NCBI GenBank assembly: GCA_965230045.1
Contig: OZ245940.1
Location: 3,596,001-3,660,000, forward strand
Origin: G963662905 sp965230045
Lineage (GTDB): Bacteria > Bacteroidota > Bacteroidia > Bacteroidales > WRLA01
DNA: 64,000 bases
Reading direction: 5' to 3'
Notes under the pieces: generated by a model
Databases searched by the model: none
Told to the model about the DNA's origin: nothing
The model's input: the letters and a program-made list of their open reading frames with translations, nothing else
Position numbers and translations under genes: made by a program
Shown here: positions 35,744 through 44,421 of the stretch, piece by piece
How positions within the stretch are numbered: the first letter of the stretch is position 1
How the letters are laid out: each line of letters starts with the position of its first letter

Positions 35744-37477
35744 TTACTTTTCACAAGTACCTACAGCTTTTTTGAAAGCTTCGATAATATTACGTGCCGA
35801 TTCAATGTCCGCAACCCGGATCAGGAGATCGTCCGTAAAGTTCTGGGTTTTACCATTTTTGTAGGCTTTGATAATCTTCTGACGATATTGGGTCGAAAGT
35901 TCCACAAATAAATCTTTGCCTTTGATTTTGAAATCAACGCTATTGGGGTCGATATCGCAGAGATTAAATTCAAAAACTTCGAAATCACTTTTCTTGGAAC
36001 CGGAACTGGTAAGCTCAAAACGGATATCGTCGCCACTTTCTCCGGCAAAAGATTGTTTATAATGCATATCGCCCATGTTGATATCCGTAATATTTGCACT
36101 CAGCCAGTTGATGTATGCTGCCATATCGCCACTTTGCGGAACAGGTGATTTGTAAGCTTTCTGGCAATGGGCAATCAGTGCTTTGAGGATAAAAAGTGCG
36201 TTTCGGGCTGATTCGGGGTCGTTCACATACAGACTAAAACCGTTCACAAATCCCTTCACTTCACCATCGCTGTCTTCACGGATCAGATCCTGGCCTGTTT
36301 GGGTATGCAATTCAAGCAAAAGTGTATTTTGGCGGATTACATAATCGACCAAATCGGGATTGATATCCTGAAAACTAAAAGCAAAGTTTTCCTCCTTACT
36401 GCCTTTGGTATTGCTGAAAATCTGGCTCAACGAACTGATACATCCTTTTTCGAAACGCTGGCTGATGGCTTTATCGCCTTGGTCAACGCGCGCCACTTCT
36501 TTATTGAGCATCTCAATCAGCCCTTCGGCAGAGGCCGGAAGCCCGGGCCGGGCCGCATCAACAACATCGCTTGCTTTTTCACAAAGCTTCTTCAGGACAT
36601 TGGTCATATCGCGCGCCTGATCAATACTCTCGGCATAAATTACCAAATCCTTATCGTAGGAGTCCGGCACACCATCTTTATAGGTTTTAATCAAACGGGC
36701 GGCACGTACCACCGGCAGATAAACTTCTACATCTTTGGTTTTTACTTCAAAACGGATCAGGTTCGTACTGATATCCGAAAGGTTAAATTCAAAATCACGC
36801 GTAGTCATTTTTGAACCGGATGATTCGGTGATCTTCAGCATGACCTTACCGGCAATAGATTGGTCCGCCTTAAAAACCTGCACAGTTGTAGATTTCTCCT
36901 TATTAATTGTACCCACATTATTTTCCATCCAGCTCAGCATCTCATCATAGGAATCCAGCTGAAGGCGCGTTTCCATTTTCTTTGCAGCCAAAGGAATCAG
37001 CTTTTTCAGCAAATCCATAATAATACGGGCCTCATCAATATCATTCACATAAACCTGAAATTCGGACACATAATTATCAGGCATGCCATTTTCATATTCC
37101 TGAAAAAGTTTCTGCTGGTTCCTGGCCTTTAAGCTGATGAACATATCACTCCCTGATGCCTGCCTCCTGACGAGGTTTTCATCAATATCAGCCAAATTAA
37201 AACGAATTTTCTCCTGTGTGGATTTGCCTTTTTGTGTAATCTCTGTTAACTCATAATCAAGTATGTAAGGCACATCCGCTGCGGTTTCAAGTTTTTGGTT
37301 GCGGGTGTACTTATCCGTAACCACATCTTTCAAAGACGATTTCAATTGCTCAACATCTGAGGATAAATCCTGCGCCGGCAACAATGAAGGCACAAAAAAT
37401 GAAAGCGAAAATAATATGGCAGTCAGCAAAACAGAATAGCGCTTTGCCCTTCCGATAATTATTGGTTTTTCAGTCAT
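35744..37477 (-). CDS. Exported protein with four internal repeats of unknown function
   Basis: This is a 577-aa protein with a signal peptide and no membrane anchor. The mature part is built from four copies of a unit of roughly 130-150 aa. Each contains an FNLxDIxxNLVxF-like strand, a FVxLxxxxxQxLIxxYxNG segment, and an IxDxxxARxIxxxLKKLI helix. The four copies are recognisable but diverged. I know no named family with this layout. It may be a periplasmic repeat protein that binds a partner or a polymer. It lies upstream of the lipoprotein gene on the same strand. Confidence 0.75.
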   Translation of the reverse strand: MTEKPIIIGRAKRYSVLLTAILFSLSFFVPSLLPAQDLSSDVEQLKSSLKDVVTDKYTRNQKLETAADVPYILDYELTEITQKGKSTQEKIRFNLADIDENLVRRQASGSDMFISLKARNQQKLFQEYENGMPDNYVSEFQVYVNDIDEARIIMDLLKKLIPLAAKKMETRLQLDSYDEMLSWMENNVGTINKEKSTTVQVFKADQSIAGKVMLKITESSGSKMTTRDFEFNLSDISTNLIRFEVKTKDVEVYLPVVRAARLIKTYKDGVPDSYDKDLVIYAESIDQARDMTNVLKKLCEKASDVVDAARPGLPASAEGLIEMLNKEVARVDQGDKAISQRFEKGCISSLSQIFSNTKGSKEENFAFSFQDINPDLVDYVIRQNTLLLELHTQTGQDLIREDSDGEVKGFVNGFSLYVNDPESARNALFILKALIAHCQKAYKSPVPQSGDMAAYINWLSANITDINMGDMHYKQSFAGESGDDIRFELTSSGSKKSDFEVFEFNLCDIDPNSVDFKIKGKDLFVELSTQYRQKIIKAYKNGKTQNFTDDLLIRVADIESARNIIEAFKKAVGTCEK

Positions 37478-37690
37478 TGGATGATTTTTTTTGAATATAA
37501 AATTTCAGCCCCTTAAACACCTATTAAGGTGCTAACTTACAATAAATCCAACACAAAAAAAACTATTTTGTTTAGGAGACGATCACGAAAATGCTTCCCC
37601 GGGGACGATTCGGACTAGTTTTTTTTAAAACCATATCCCTTTGATTATCATATACATAGTAAAAAACATTAATTTATTTTTAAAAATACC

Positions 37691-37720
37691 TTGCATAACT
37701 ACGTATTTGTATTATCTTTG
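37691..37720 (+). promoter_or_regulatory. Bacteroidota-type promoter of the PadR-glpK region
   Basis: TTG at 37691-37693, 19-nt spacer, and TATCTTTG at 37713-37720 match the TTG-N(17-23)-TAnnTTTG sigma consensus. The PadR ATG is 30 nt downstream. Confidence 0.7.
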
Positions 37721-37749
37721 TTGCCGTTACTAAAAATTAAACGTCCAAA

Positions 37750-38109
37750 ATGCCAAAAGGAGCTGCTAATAAAGAATTTGATATCAGATGGAAATCCCAG
37801 ATAAAAAAGGGTCTCATCGAATATATCATCATGCTGCTGCTCGAAAAACAGACCTTCTACGGATATGATCTCATTGATAAAATACGCACGATGAGCCATA
37901 TTGAAATCGCAGAAGGAACATTATATCCACTGCTCAACCGCCTGAAAAAGGACGGTTTGGTTACATCGAGATGGCAGGAAATGGAAAGCGGAATCCCCAG
38001 AAAATATTATACATTAACCCCAACAGGAAAAGCACAAATTGAATTAATGAATGCCTATTTCACTGAAATTGGATTTTCATTAAAAAAAATAAAAGAGTTT
38101 CAACCCTAA
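37750..38109 (+). CDS. PadR-family transcriptional regulator
   Basis: This is a 119-aa protein. GLIEYIIMLLLEKQTFYGYDLIDKI followed by EGTLYPLLNRLKKDGLVTSRW and GIPRKYYTLTPTGK are the winged helix-turn-helix and wing of PadR. It should be a ligand-responsive repressor. It is first in the operon and the glycerol kinase gene follows after 10 nt, so it may regulate its own operon in response to a glycerol-related signal; that target is inferred. Confidence 0.87.
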   Translation: MPKGAANKEFDIRWKSQIKKGLIEYIIMLLLEKQTFYGYDLIDKIRTMSHIEIAEGTLYPLLNRLKKDGLVTSRWQEMESGIPRKYYTLTPTGKAQIELMNAYFTEIGFSLKKIKEFQP

Positions 38110-38119
38110 ACAGCCACAA

Positions 38120-39619
38120 ATGGAAAAGTACATACTCGCATTAGACCAGGGAACGACTTCATCGCGCGCCATCCTTTTCAACAAGGCCGGCCAGGTCATT
38201 TCGCTTGCCCAAAAAGAATACGAGCAGTATTATCCAAAACCCGGATGGGTTGAGCACGATCCCAACGAAATATGGTATTCTCAGGCATCTGTAGCCGCCG
38301 AAGCCATTTCAAAAATGAGCCTGAACGGTGACAATATTGCCGCTGTTGGGATTACCAACCAAAGGGAAACAACAATAATCTGGGACCGCATTACCGGAGA
38401 ACCGGTTTATAATGCCATCGTTTGGCAGGATCGCCGCGTAAGCGAATACTGCGACCAGCTGGGAAAAGAAGGTTATTCCGATACGATAAGAAAAAAAACC
38501 GGACTGCGCCTCGATGCCTATTTCTCGGCTCCAAAGATCAAATGGATACTCGACAATGTTGAAGGCGTGCGCGAACAGGCAGAATCCGGACGTCTTGCTT
38601 TTGGCACGGTTGACAGCTGGCTGGTATGGAAATTTACCAATGGGGCACATCATATTACTGATGTATCCAACGCCTGCCGCACCATGTTGTACAACATCCA
38701 CACAATGGACTGGGACGAGGAATTGTTGAAGATTTTTGACATTCCGGCTGCCCTCCTGCCCAAAGTAAAATCATCGAGCGAAGTTTATGCCCATACTTCC
38801 AGTACTATATTTGGCACAAAAGTTCCGATTGGCGGCATATGCGGTGACCAGCAGGCTGCATTGTTCGGACAAATGTGCTATACGCCCGGCATGATCAAAA
38901 CCACCTACGGTACAGGCTGCTTCCTGATGATGAACACAGGCGACAAAATCATTGAATCAAATAATTCGCTTCTTTCCACCGTTGCATGGGAAATTGACGG
39001 CAAAGTAACCTACGCCCTGGAAGGCAGTGTATTTGTTGGAGGAGCTGTGGTACAATGGCTTCGCGATAATATGAGCTTCATTGAAGTTGCCAAGGAAATC
39101 GAAGACCTGGCCAGTTCTGTAGAAGATAATGGCGGTGTATATCTGGTTCCTGCATTTGCCGGACTGGGCGCGCCACATTGGGACCAATACTCACGGGGCA
39201 TGATAATCGGTATTACACGAGGCACAGGCATGGGGCATATCGCCCGCGCCGCACTCGAAAGCATCGCCTTCCAGGTAAACGACCTTGTACTGGCCATGCA
39301 AGCCGATTACGGAAAAGAAAAACTCGTTGGTATGCGCGTTGATGGTATGCCAACCACCAATAACATCTTGATGCAATTTCAAGCAGACTTGCTGAGAAGC
39401 CCGCTGCATAAACCGGAAATATTCGAAGTTACCGCACTCGGTGCAGCCTATCTGGCAGGATTGGCCGTAGGATACTGGGAGTCAACCGAAGATATTCAGA
39501 AAAATTTTAATGTAGATCACACATTCAGCCCCGAAATGGAACTCGAAAAAGTGGAAGATATGCTGTATTTCTGGCATAAAGCACTGGGACGATCATCCAA
39601 CTGGCTGAAAAAAGAATAA
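38120..39619 (+). CDS. glpK: Glycerol kinase, copy 1, with altered C-terminal signature
   Basis: This is a 499-aa FGGY kinase that phosphorylates glycerol to glycerol 3-phosphate. The N-terminal DQGTTSSRA, the GWVEHDP and GITNQRETTI segments and GGVYLVPAFAGLGAPHWD are conserved. The usual DGGAxxNNxLMQ signature is DGMPTTNN at 408-415, replacing the conserved Gly-Ala that contact the nucleotide. This is unusual and could reduce activity. A second copy follows in tandem. Expression is probably driven by the promoter before the PadR gene. Confidence 0.88.
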   Translation: MEKYILALDQGTTSSRAILFNKAGQVISLAQKEYEQYYPKPGWVEHDPNEIWYSQASVAAEAISKMSLNGDNIAAVGITNQRETTIIWDRITGEPVYNAIVWQDRRVSEYCDQLGKEGYSDTIRKKTGLRLDAYFSAPKIKWILDNVEGVREQAESGRLAFGTVDSWLVWKFTNGAHHITDVSNACRTMLYNIHTMDWDEELLKIFDIPAALLPKVKSSSEVYAHTSSTIFGTKVPIGGICGDQQAALFGQMCYTPGMIKTTYGTGCFLMMNTGDKIIESNNSLLSTVAWEIDGKVTYALEGSVFVGGAVVQWLRDNMSFIEVAKEIEDLASSVEDNGGVYLVPAFAGLGAPHWDQYSRGMIIGITRGTGMGHIARAALESIAFQVNDLVLAMQADYGKEKLVGMRVDGMPTTNNILMQFQADLLRSPLHKPEIFEVTALGAAYLAGLAVGYWESTEDIQKNFNVDHTFSPEMELEKVEDMLYFWHKALGRSSNWLKKE

Positions 39620-39639
39620 AAAAGGCGCGCCTTTTTTTT
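39618..39639 (+). terminator. Palindromic terminator-like site between the two glpK copies
   Basis: AAAAAAGGCGCGCCTTTTTTTT: the central GGCGCGCC (39624-39631) is an 8-bp palindrome flanked by A- and T-runs. A hairpin without loop is strained, so it may attenuate rather than fully stop transcription. Confidence 0.5.
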
Positions 39640-39715
39640 AGACAAAATACATAGTAATGCAAAGTACCAAGCAATTAAACATATTTACTAAAACCACTTA
39701 TTAAATTTTTAATCA

Positions 39716-41218
39716 ATGGAAAAATTTATACTCTCATTTGATCAGGGAACGACAAGTTCCAGAGCTATTGTCTTCGATCACGAAGGCAGCATCCGGTCTG
39801 TTGCACTAAAAGAATTCAAACAGATTTTCCCGAAACCGGGTTGGGTAGAACACGATCCGAAAGAAATCTGGTCATCGCAGGCAGCTGTTGCCGCTGAGGC
39901 AATTACAAAAATCGGCATCAACGGATTGAACGTTGCCGCCATTGGTATCACCAACCAGCGCGAAACCACCATCATCTGGGACCGCGAAACCTGAGAACCA
40001 GTTTATAATGCCATTGTATGGCAGGACCGACGTACCGCAAAATATTGCGACACATTGAAAGAGCAGGGATACCAGGAAATGATACGCGAGAAAACCGGCC
40101 TGGTGATTGACGCTTATTTCAGCGGAACAAAAGTAAAATGGATCCTCGATAATGTTGAAGGAGCTCGCGAGAAAGCAGAAGCCGGCAAACTGGCCTTTGG
40201 TACTGTTGATTCATGGCTCATCTGGAAACTCACCCAGGGCGAAAAACACGTTACAGACGTCACCAACGCCAGCCGTACATTGCTTTATAACATCAAAGAG
40301 TGTGCATGGGACAAAGAAATGCTTGAGCTGCTCAACATCCCCGAATCAATTCTTCCCGAAGTTAAAGCATCCAGCGAAATTGTTGGCCACACAAAAACCA
40401 CACTTTTCGCACATGAAATTCCAATCGCAGGTATTGCAGGCGACCAGCAGGCCGCACTTTTCGGTCAGCAATGTATCCATCCGGGTATGGCCAAGAATAC
40501 ATATGGAACCGGCTGTTTTATGCTGATGAACACAGGCACAAAAGCAATCATGTCGAAAAACAACCTGCTGACTACCATTGCATGGAAAATCAACGGTGAA
40601 GTAAATTACGCCCTTGAAGGTTCTATTTTCATCGCAGGTGCTGCGGTACAATGGCTGCGCGACCAGCTTGGACTGATCAAATCAGCGCCGGAAATTGAAG
40701 CACTGGCAAAAACTGTTGAAGATAACGGTGGCGTTTATTTTGTACCTGCACTGTCAGGTTTGGGCGCACCACATTGGGACCAATATGCCCGTGGAGCCAT
40801 TGTAGGTTTGACACGTGGTGCCAGCCGCGGACATTTTGCACGCGCAACCCTCGAAGGTATCGCTTTCCAGGCAATGGACGTGCTCAAGTCGATGGAAGCC
40901 GACTCCGGCATTCCAATCAAAGAACTGCGTGTTGATGGTGGTGCAGCAGCAAACAACCTGCTGATGCAATTCCAATCCGAAACGCTCCAGTCTCCGGTTA
41001 TCCGTCCAAAACAAATTGAAACCACAGCTTTGGGTGCGGCATACCTCGCCGGACTGGCAGTAGGATATTGGGAAACACTGGAAGAACTGCACTCACAATG
41101 GCAGAAAGATCAGACTTTCAACCCAGTTATATCTGCAGAAGAGATGGCCAAAAGCATCCGCAAATGGGGCAAAGCCCTTACAAAAGCTCAAGCCTGGGTT
41201 GACGAAGACGACGAATAG
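39716..41218 (+). pseudogene. glpK: Glycerol kinase, copy 2, interrupted by an in-frame TGA
   Basis: The frame is open from 39716 to 41218 (501 codons including the final stop) except for TGA at 39992-39994, codon 93, where copy 1 and the family have a conserved Gly (WDRETxEP versus WDRITGEP). A G-to-T change from GGA explains it. The C-terminal signature is normal here (DGGAAANN), unlike copy 1. A reinitiated C-terminal fragment from the ATG at 40055 would lack the N-terminal phosphate-binding lobe. It is a recent lesion, a sequencing error, or readthrough; TGA is an ordinary stop elsewhere in the window. Tandem kinases with facilitator downstream form the glycerol operon. Confidence 0.8.
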
Positions 41219-41258
41219 AAATACAATCAATCATTAATAGCGCAGAAATTATCCAGTC

Positions 41259-41843
41259 ATGATGTCGCGGGAAGACAAGATTGAAGAAAGGAAGCAGAAG
41301 GCTGAAATCCACAGCAATTTGAAGCACAGTGCTTTGACCCAGGTTATGGATTATAAGCCGGAAAGCTGCATCATCACGGATAATGCGCTATTGAATGACT
41401 CTATCCAGTATAACGAATGGCGGGACGGGACTGATGATACCGTTGGGTTAAAGAATGTGGTGATGGTTGGTACATCAGCCCCTAAGCCTGCCGTTCTAAT
41501 TCAAAAGGATTTCAATAAAAACATTGGATATAAGGGCCTTTACGACCACCTGAATAATCCCGAAGCAAAAGCATTTAATCGTTGCTTATTTTCAACGGCA
41601 TATGCCGATGTATTTTTCGGGAAGCAGATTTCGGTTGTACTTTCATCCTCTGTCAAAGCCCTCGGTGCACCCCCCGAAGTACCGGCGGACTGGCAGCACG
41701 ATGCAAAGCACAGCCGGAATTGCAGGGTGGACGAAAAAGCCGGGATAGCAAGTGCTATCATCACGAAGACCATTTTATTTCAAATAAATGCCTGCCCTAA
41801 AAACAGGCAGGACAATAAGACAAAAACCACTAAAATCAATTAA
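41259..41843 (+). CDS. Doubtful ORF between glpK and glpF, 194 aa
   Basis: I do not recognise this frame. It starts 40 nt after the second kinase and ends 2 nt before glpF. Codon and residue use are irregular and the C-terminus (CPKNRQDNKTKTTKIN) is odd. A small hairpin (CCTGCC ... GGCAGG, 41790-41811) lies inside its end. It may be a real small gene, a decayed gene or chance; the operon spacing is its only support. Confidence 0.3.
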   Translation: MMSREDKIEERKQKAEIHSNLKHSALTQVMDYKPESCIITDNALLNDSIQYNEWRDGTDDTVGLKNVVMVGTSAPKPAVLIQKDFNKNIGYKGLYDHLNNPEAKAFNRCLFSTAYADVFFGKQISVVLSSSVKALGAPPEVPADWQHDAKHSRNCRVDEKAGIASAIITKTILFQINACPKNRQDNKTKTTKIN

Positions 41844-41845
41844 AA

Positions 41846-42580
41846 ATGACTGAATTTATAGCTGAACTTATCGGAACCATGTTACTGATACTCCTCGGAA
41901 ACGGAGTTGTAGCAAACGTTGTACTAAAAGGAACCAAAGGAAACAACAGCGGTTGGATCGTAATAGCCTTTGGCTGGGGATTTGCAGTATTCAGCGGAGT
42001 TGTTGTTGCAGGCCCTGTCAGCGGTGCTCATCTCAATCCTGCTGTCACTATTGGACTGGCAACTGCCGGCATATTCCCACTGGCTAAAGTTGGGATTTAC
42101 ATTGCCGGACAAATGATCGGTGCTGCACTCGGCGCATTCCTCGTTTGGGTTACTTATCATGATCACTTCAAAGCCACAGACGACAAAGGCGGCATCCTGG
42201 CTTGTTTCTCAACCGGACCAGCGATCCGCTCTTATGGCAAAAACTTCATCACTGAGGTTATTGGTACATTCGTTCTTGTATTTGTAGTATTCTACCTCTG
42301 CGGACCTTCTTTCGGTTGCAACACACTTCCCGATGTTGAATTTGGACTTGGTTCTATTGGTGCTTTACCTGTTGCTTTCCTGGTTACAGCAATTGGGCTC
42401 AGCCTTGGTGGCCCAACCGGATACGCAATCAACCCGGCACGTGACCTTGGTCCAAGAATCGTTCATGCGCTGCTTCCAATGAGCAATAAAGGAGATTCAG
42501 ACTGGTCGTACTCATGGGTGCCCGTTTTAGCCCCTATCGTTGGAGCAGTGATTGCTGCAGCAATTTTTATGGCCTGCTAA
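41846..42580 (+). CDS. glpF: Glycerol facilitator (aquaglyceroporin)
   Basis: This is a 244-aa membrane channel of the MIP family with six membrane spans. The NPA motifs are at 64-66 and 196-198, and NPARDLGPR carries the Arg-Asp pair typical of glycerol-conducting GlpF rather than water-only channels. It admits glycerol for the kinases upstream. It is the last gene of the operon and is followed by a terminator-like inverted repeat. Confidence 0.92.
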   Translation: MTEFIAELIGTMLLILLGNGVVANVVLKGTKGNNSGWIVIAFGWGFAVFSGVVVAGPVSGAHLNPAVTIGLATAGIFPLAKVGIYIAGQMIGAALGAFLVWVTYHDHFKATDDKGGILACFSTGPAIRSYGKNFITEVIGTFVLVFVVFYLCGPSFGCNTLPDVEFGLGSIGALPVAFLVTAIGLSLGGPTGYAINPARDLGPRIVHALLPMSNKGDSDWSYSWVPVLAPIVGAVIAAAIFMAC

Positions 42581-42633
42581 GTTGAAATACACACCAAACA
42601 ATAAACTATTACAATAAATTTTTAATCAAAAAT

Positions 42634-42745
42634 GACCTGTGGAATCCGCTGAGCTACTGAAATAAACACTTACATTCCTCTTTTCGGAATTCCTTACACC
42701 AAACTACTAAACTCGCATTTAGCCACGGATTCCCAGGTCTTTTTT
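42634..42745 (+). terminator. Long-loop inverted repeat followed by T-run, after glpF
   Basis: GACCTGTGGAATCCG (42634-42648) pairs with CGGATTCCCAGGTC (42726-42739) with one bulged base, then TTTTTT (42740-42745). The loop is about 75 nt. It may end the glpF transcript or be a leader structure of the porin gene. Confidence 0.55.
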
Positions 42746-42757
42746 AAAACAAACACA

Positions 42758-43489
42758 ATGAAAAATCTATACACAATCATCATCGCAATTTTTTTCCCAA
42801 TTGCTATCCTGGCACAGGAAAGCACACCCGCTTTTACATCGGACGTAAGCCTGAAATTTACCAGCCGTCACTACTGGCGCGGTATTCCTGTTAGTTCAGC
42901 TCCTTGTTTTGAAGGCAGCCTTTCGGTAAGCACAGGTGGTTTCACTATCGGATACTGGGGCGGATATGCTTTTGACAATACCTACTCAGAATTTGATATT
43001 TATGCAAATTATTCCATTGGCGGATTCACCCTTGCTGTTACCGATCTTTATGTAATCAGCGATGAGGATAATCTCCCTACTTACCGTCCAAACCAAAGAT
43101 ATTTTGATTTTGATCAAAAAACAACATCACACAATTTTGATGTAACTGCATCTTATCAGTTTGGAGAAAAATTCCCTTTGAAAGTGGGTTTAAGCAGCAT
43201 GGTCTGGGGTGCCGATCGTGACGCAAACGGCGACCAGCGCTACTCTACTTACCTCGAGCTGGGATATCCTGTAAAAGTGAACGAAACAACTACCCTTGAC
43301 TTCTTCATCGGTGGCGTTTTGAACAATGAAGCATCAGCCTATGGTGACTGTGCAGGTGTTGTAAACACAGGCCTTACAGGAACCAAACAGCTTAAAATCA
43401 GTGATAAATTCAGCATGCCGGTTTCCGCAACTATTGCGATTAACCCACAGCGTGAGACAGGATTCCTGATTTTGGCCTTTGGCTTATAA
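42758..43489 (+). CDS. TorF-like outer-membrane porin
   Basis: This is a 243-aa protein with a signal peptide (MKNLYTIIIAIFFPIAILAQ). Mature sequence is a string of amphipathic strands beginning with SDVSLKFTSRHYWRGIPVS, a pattern of the TorF family of putative porins, and ending with the hydrophobic/aromatic residue motif needed by outer-membrane barrels. It follows the glycerol operon, possibly to provide an outer-membrane pore for small polyols; that link is inferred from position. A strong terminator lies at 43690-43749. Confidence 0.78.
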   Translation: MKNLYTIIIAIFFPIAILAQESTPAFTSDVSLKFTSRHYWRGIPVSSAPCFEGSLSVSTGGFTIGYWGGYAFDNTYSEFDIYANYSIGGFTLAVTDLYVISDEDNLPTYRPNQRYFDFDQKTTSHNFDVTASYQFGEKFPLKVGLSSMVWGADRDANGDQRYSTYLELGYPVKVNETTTLDFFIGGVLNNEASAYGDCAGVVNTGLTGTKQLKISDKFSMPVSATIAINPQRETGFLILAFGL

Positions 43490-43689
43490 AAACTGACTCT
43501 CTATCTGCATACAAAATATATGATGTGTTCGGATCAGAATATTTTGATCAAACGTCCTGAACATAAAACACTAGAATTACTGAAACTCACTAATCGAAGA
43601 ATTATAAAACAAGGACATCAGGGATATTTTGAACGAACACATTTTATAAGAACATCCATGTTTCACAGATAACACACCTTCCTATTTCC

Positions 43690-43749
43690 AACCGCGGTGC
43701 CAAAAAATGATGGTTTTGCGTAGCAGTGCACCGCGGTTTCCTTTTTTTT
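43690..43749. terminator. Strong terminator behind the porin gene
   Basis: AACCGCGGTGC (43690-43700) is the exact complement of GCACCGCGGTT (43728-43738), then a run of eight T. It lies between convergent genes and serves mainly the plus-strand porin gene. It is about 200 nt after the stop; the intervening 43490-43689 holds nothing else recognisable. Confidence 0.85.
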
Positions 43750-43756
43750 CTCTCCC

Positions 43757-44296
43757 CTACTCTATTAGTAAACTGATTTTATTTGTGTCCACATCATAAA
43801 GCATGGGCACAATCAAAATACCCGGATACAGGCTTTTCAACCGCTCTACCTGCTGAAGGGTAAATTCCACAACATTCCCGATTTCGTGCAAAGGCGCACA
43901 GGCATGAAAATGACCCTCCGATTTCTGTTCCGGCCAATTCACGCGACGCGCCAGACCCTCTTTAAAAACTTCCTTACGCTCATGAACCTGCACCATGCCA
44001 CAATCCGTATGGCCCATAACAACTATGCATTCAATTCCCCCCACACCTATGGCATAGGAAACCGGAAAATCTGCCGACCGCAAACTGGCTCCGGCTGTGC
44101 GGATAACGTAAGCAAAACGTTCGGGCAAAACAGGATTTACGCGAAAATCCATGCATGTTGCCAGCAATAATTCCGGCTGGGCGTAACGATCATGCGGCTT
44201 TTTAAAATTTTGATATTCAAGTAATTTACCTGCCGCTGTATTCCTGAGACCTACCGGGATATCCTCTACTGTATTGATTTCAATGATGCTGCTCAT
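43757..44296 (-). CDS. Beta-class carbonic anhydrase-like protein
   Basis: This is a 179-aa protein. The zinc-site pattern of the beta class is present: C48-x-D50-x-R52 and H96-x2-C99 (CMDFR ... GHTDCG). It converts carbon dioxide and bicarbonate. The protein is short but within the range of small beta-class members and the alpha/beta core is complete. No signal peptide, so cytoplasmic. Confidence 0.85.
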   Translation of the reverse strand: MSSIIEINTVEDIPVGLRNTAAGKLLEYQNFKKPHDRYAQPELLLATCMDFRVNPVLPERFAYVIRTAGASLRSADFPVSYAIGVGGIECIVVMGHTDCGMVQVHERKEVFKEGLARRVNWPEQKSEGHFHACAPLHEIGNVVEFTLQQVERLKSLYPGILIVPMLYDVDTNKISLLIE

Positions 44297-44345
44297 AATT
44301 TTTGAAACAACACAAAAACAATCAGGTTCAATGCAAGAATATTAC

Positions 44346-44376
44346 TTGCATAAATTTAGAAATTAATATATCTTTG
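44346..44376 (+). promoter_or_regulatory. Bacteroidota-type promoter of the T9SS protein gene
   Basis: TTG at 44346-44348, 20-nt spacer, TATCTTTG at 44369-44376. The selected ATG (44422) is 45 nt downstream, which supports that start rather than the upstream frame opening at 44302. Confidence 0.7.
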
Positions 44377-44421
44377 TTTCAGGAATTTTTTTATTACATA
44401 AACCAAAAAACGGCTCAAATT

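Noticed and set aside
39716..41218. UGA read as glycine (SR1/Gracilibacteria-type code)
   Set aside because: The in-frame TGA falls at a conserved Gly, which fits that code, but other genes here, such as the radical SAM gene (stop at 55976-55978) and the glycosyltransferase remnant, end with TGA, and no other internal TGA is seen.
41540..41773. Minus-strand frame opposite the doubtful ORF between glpK and glpF
   Set aside because: Lies within the other frame, no start context, no recognisable domain.
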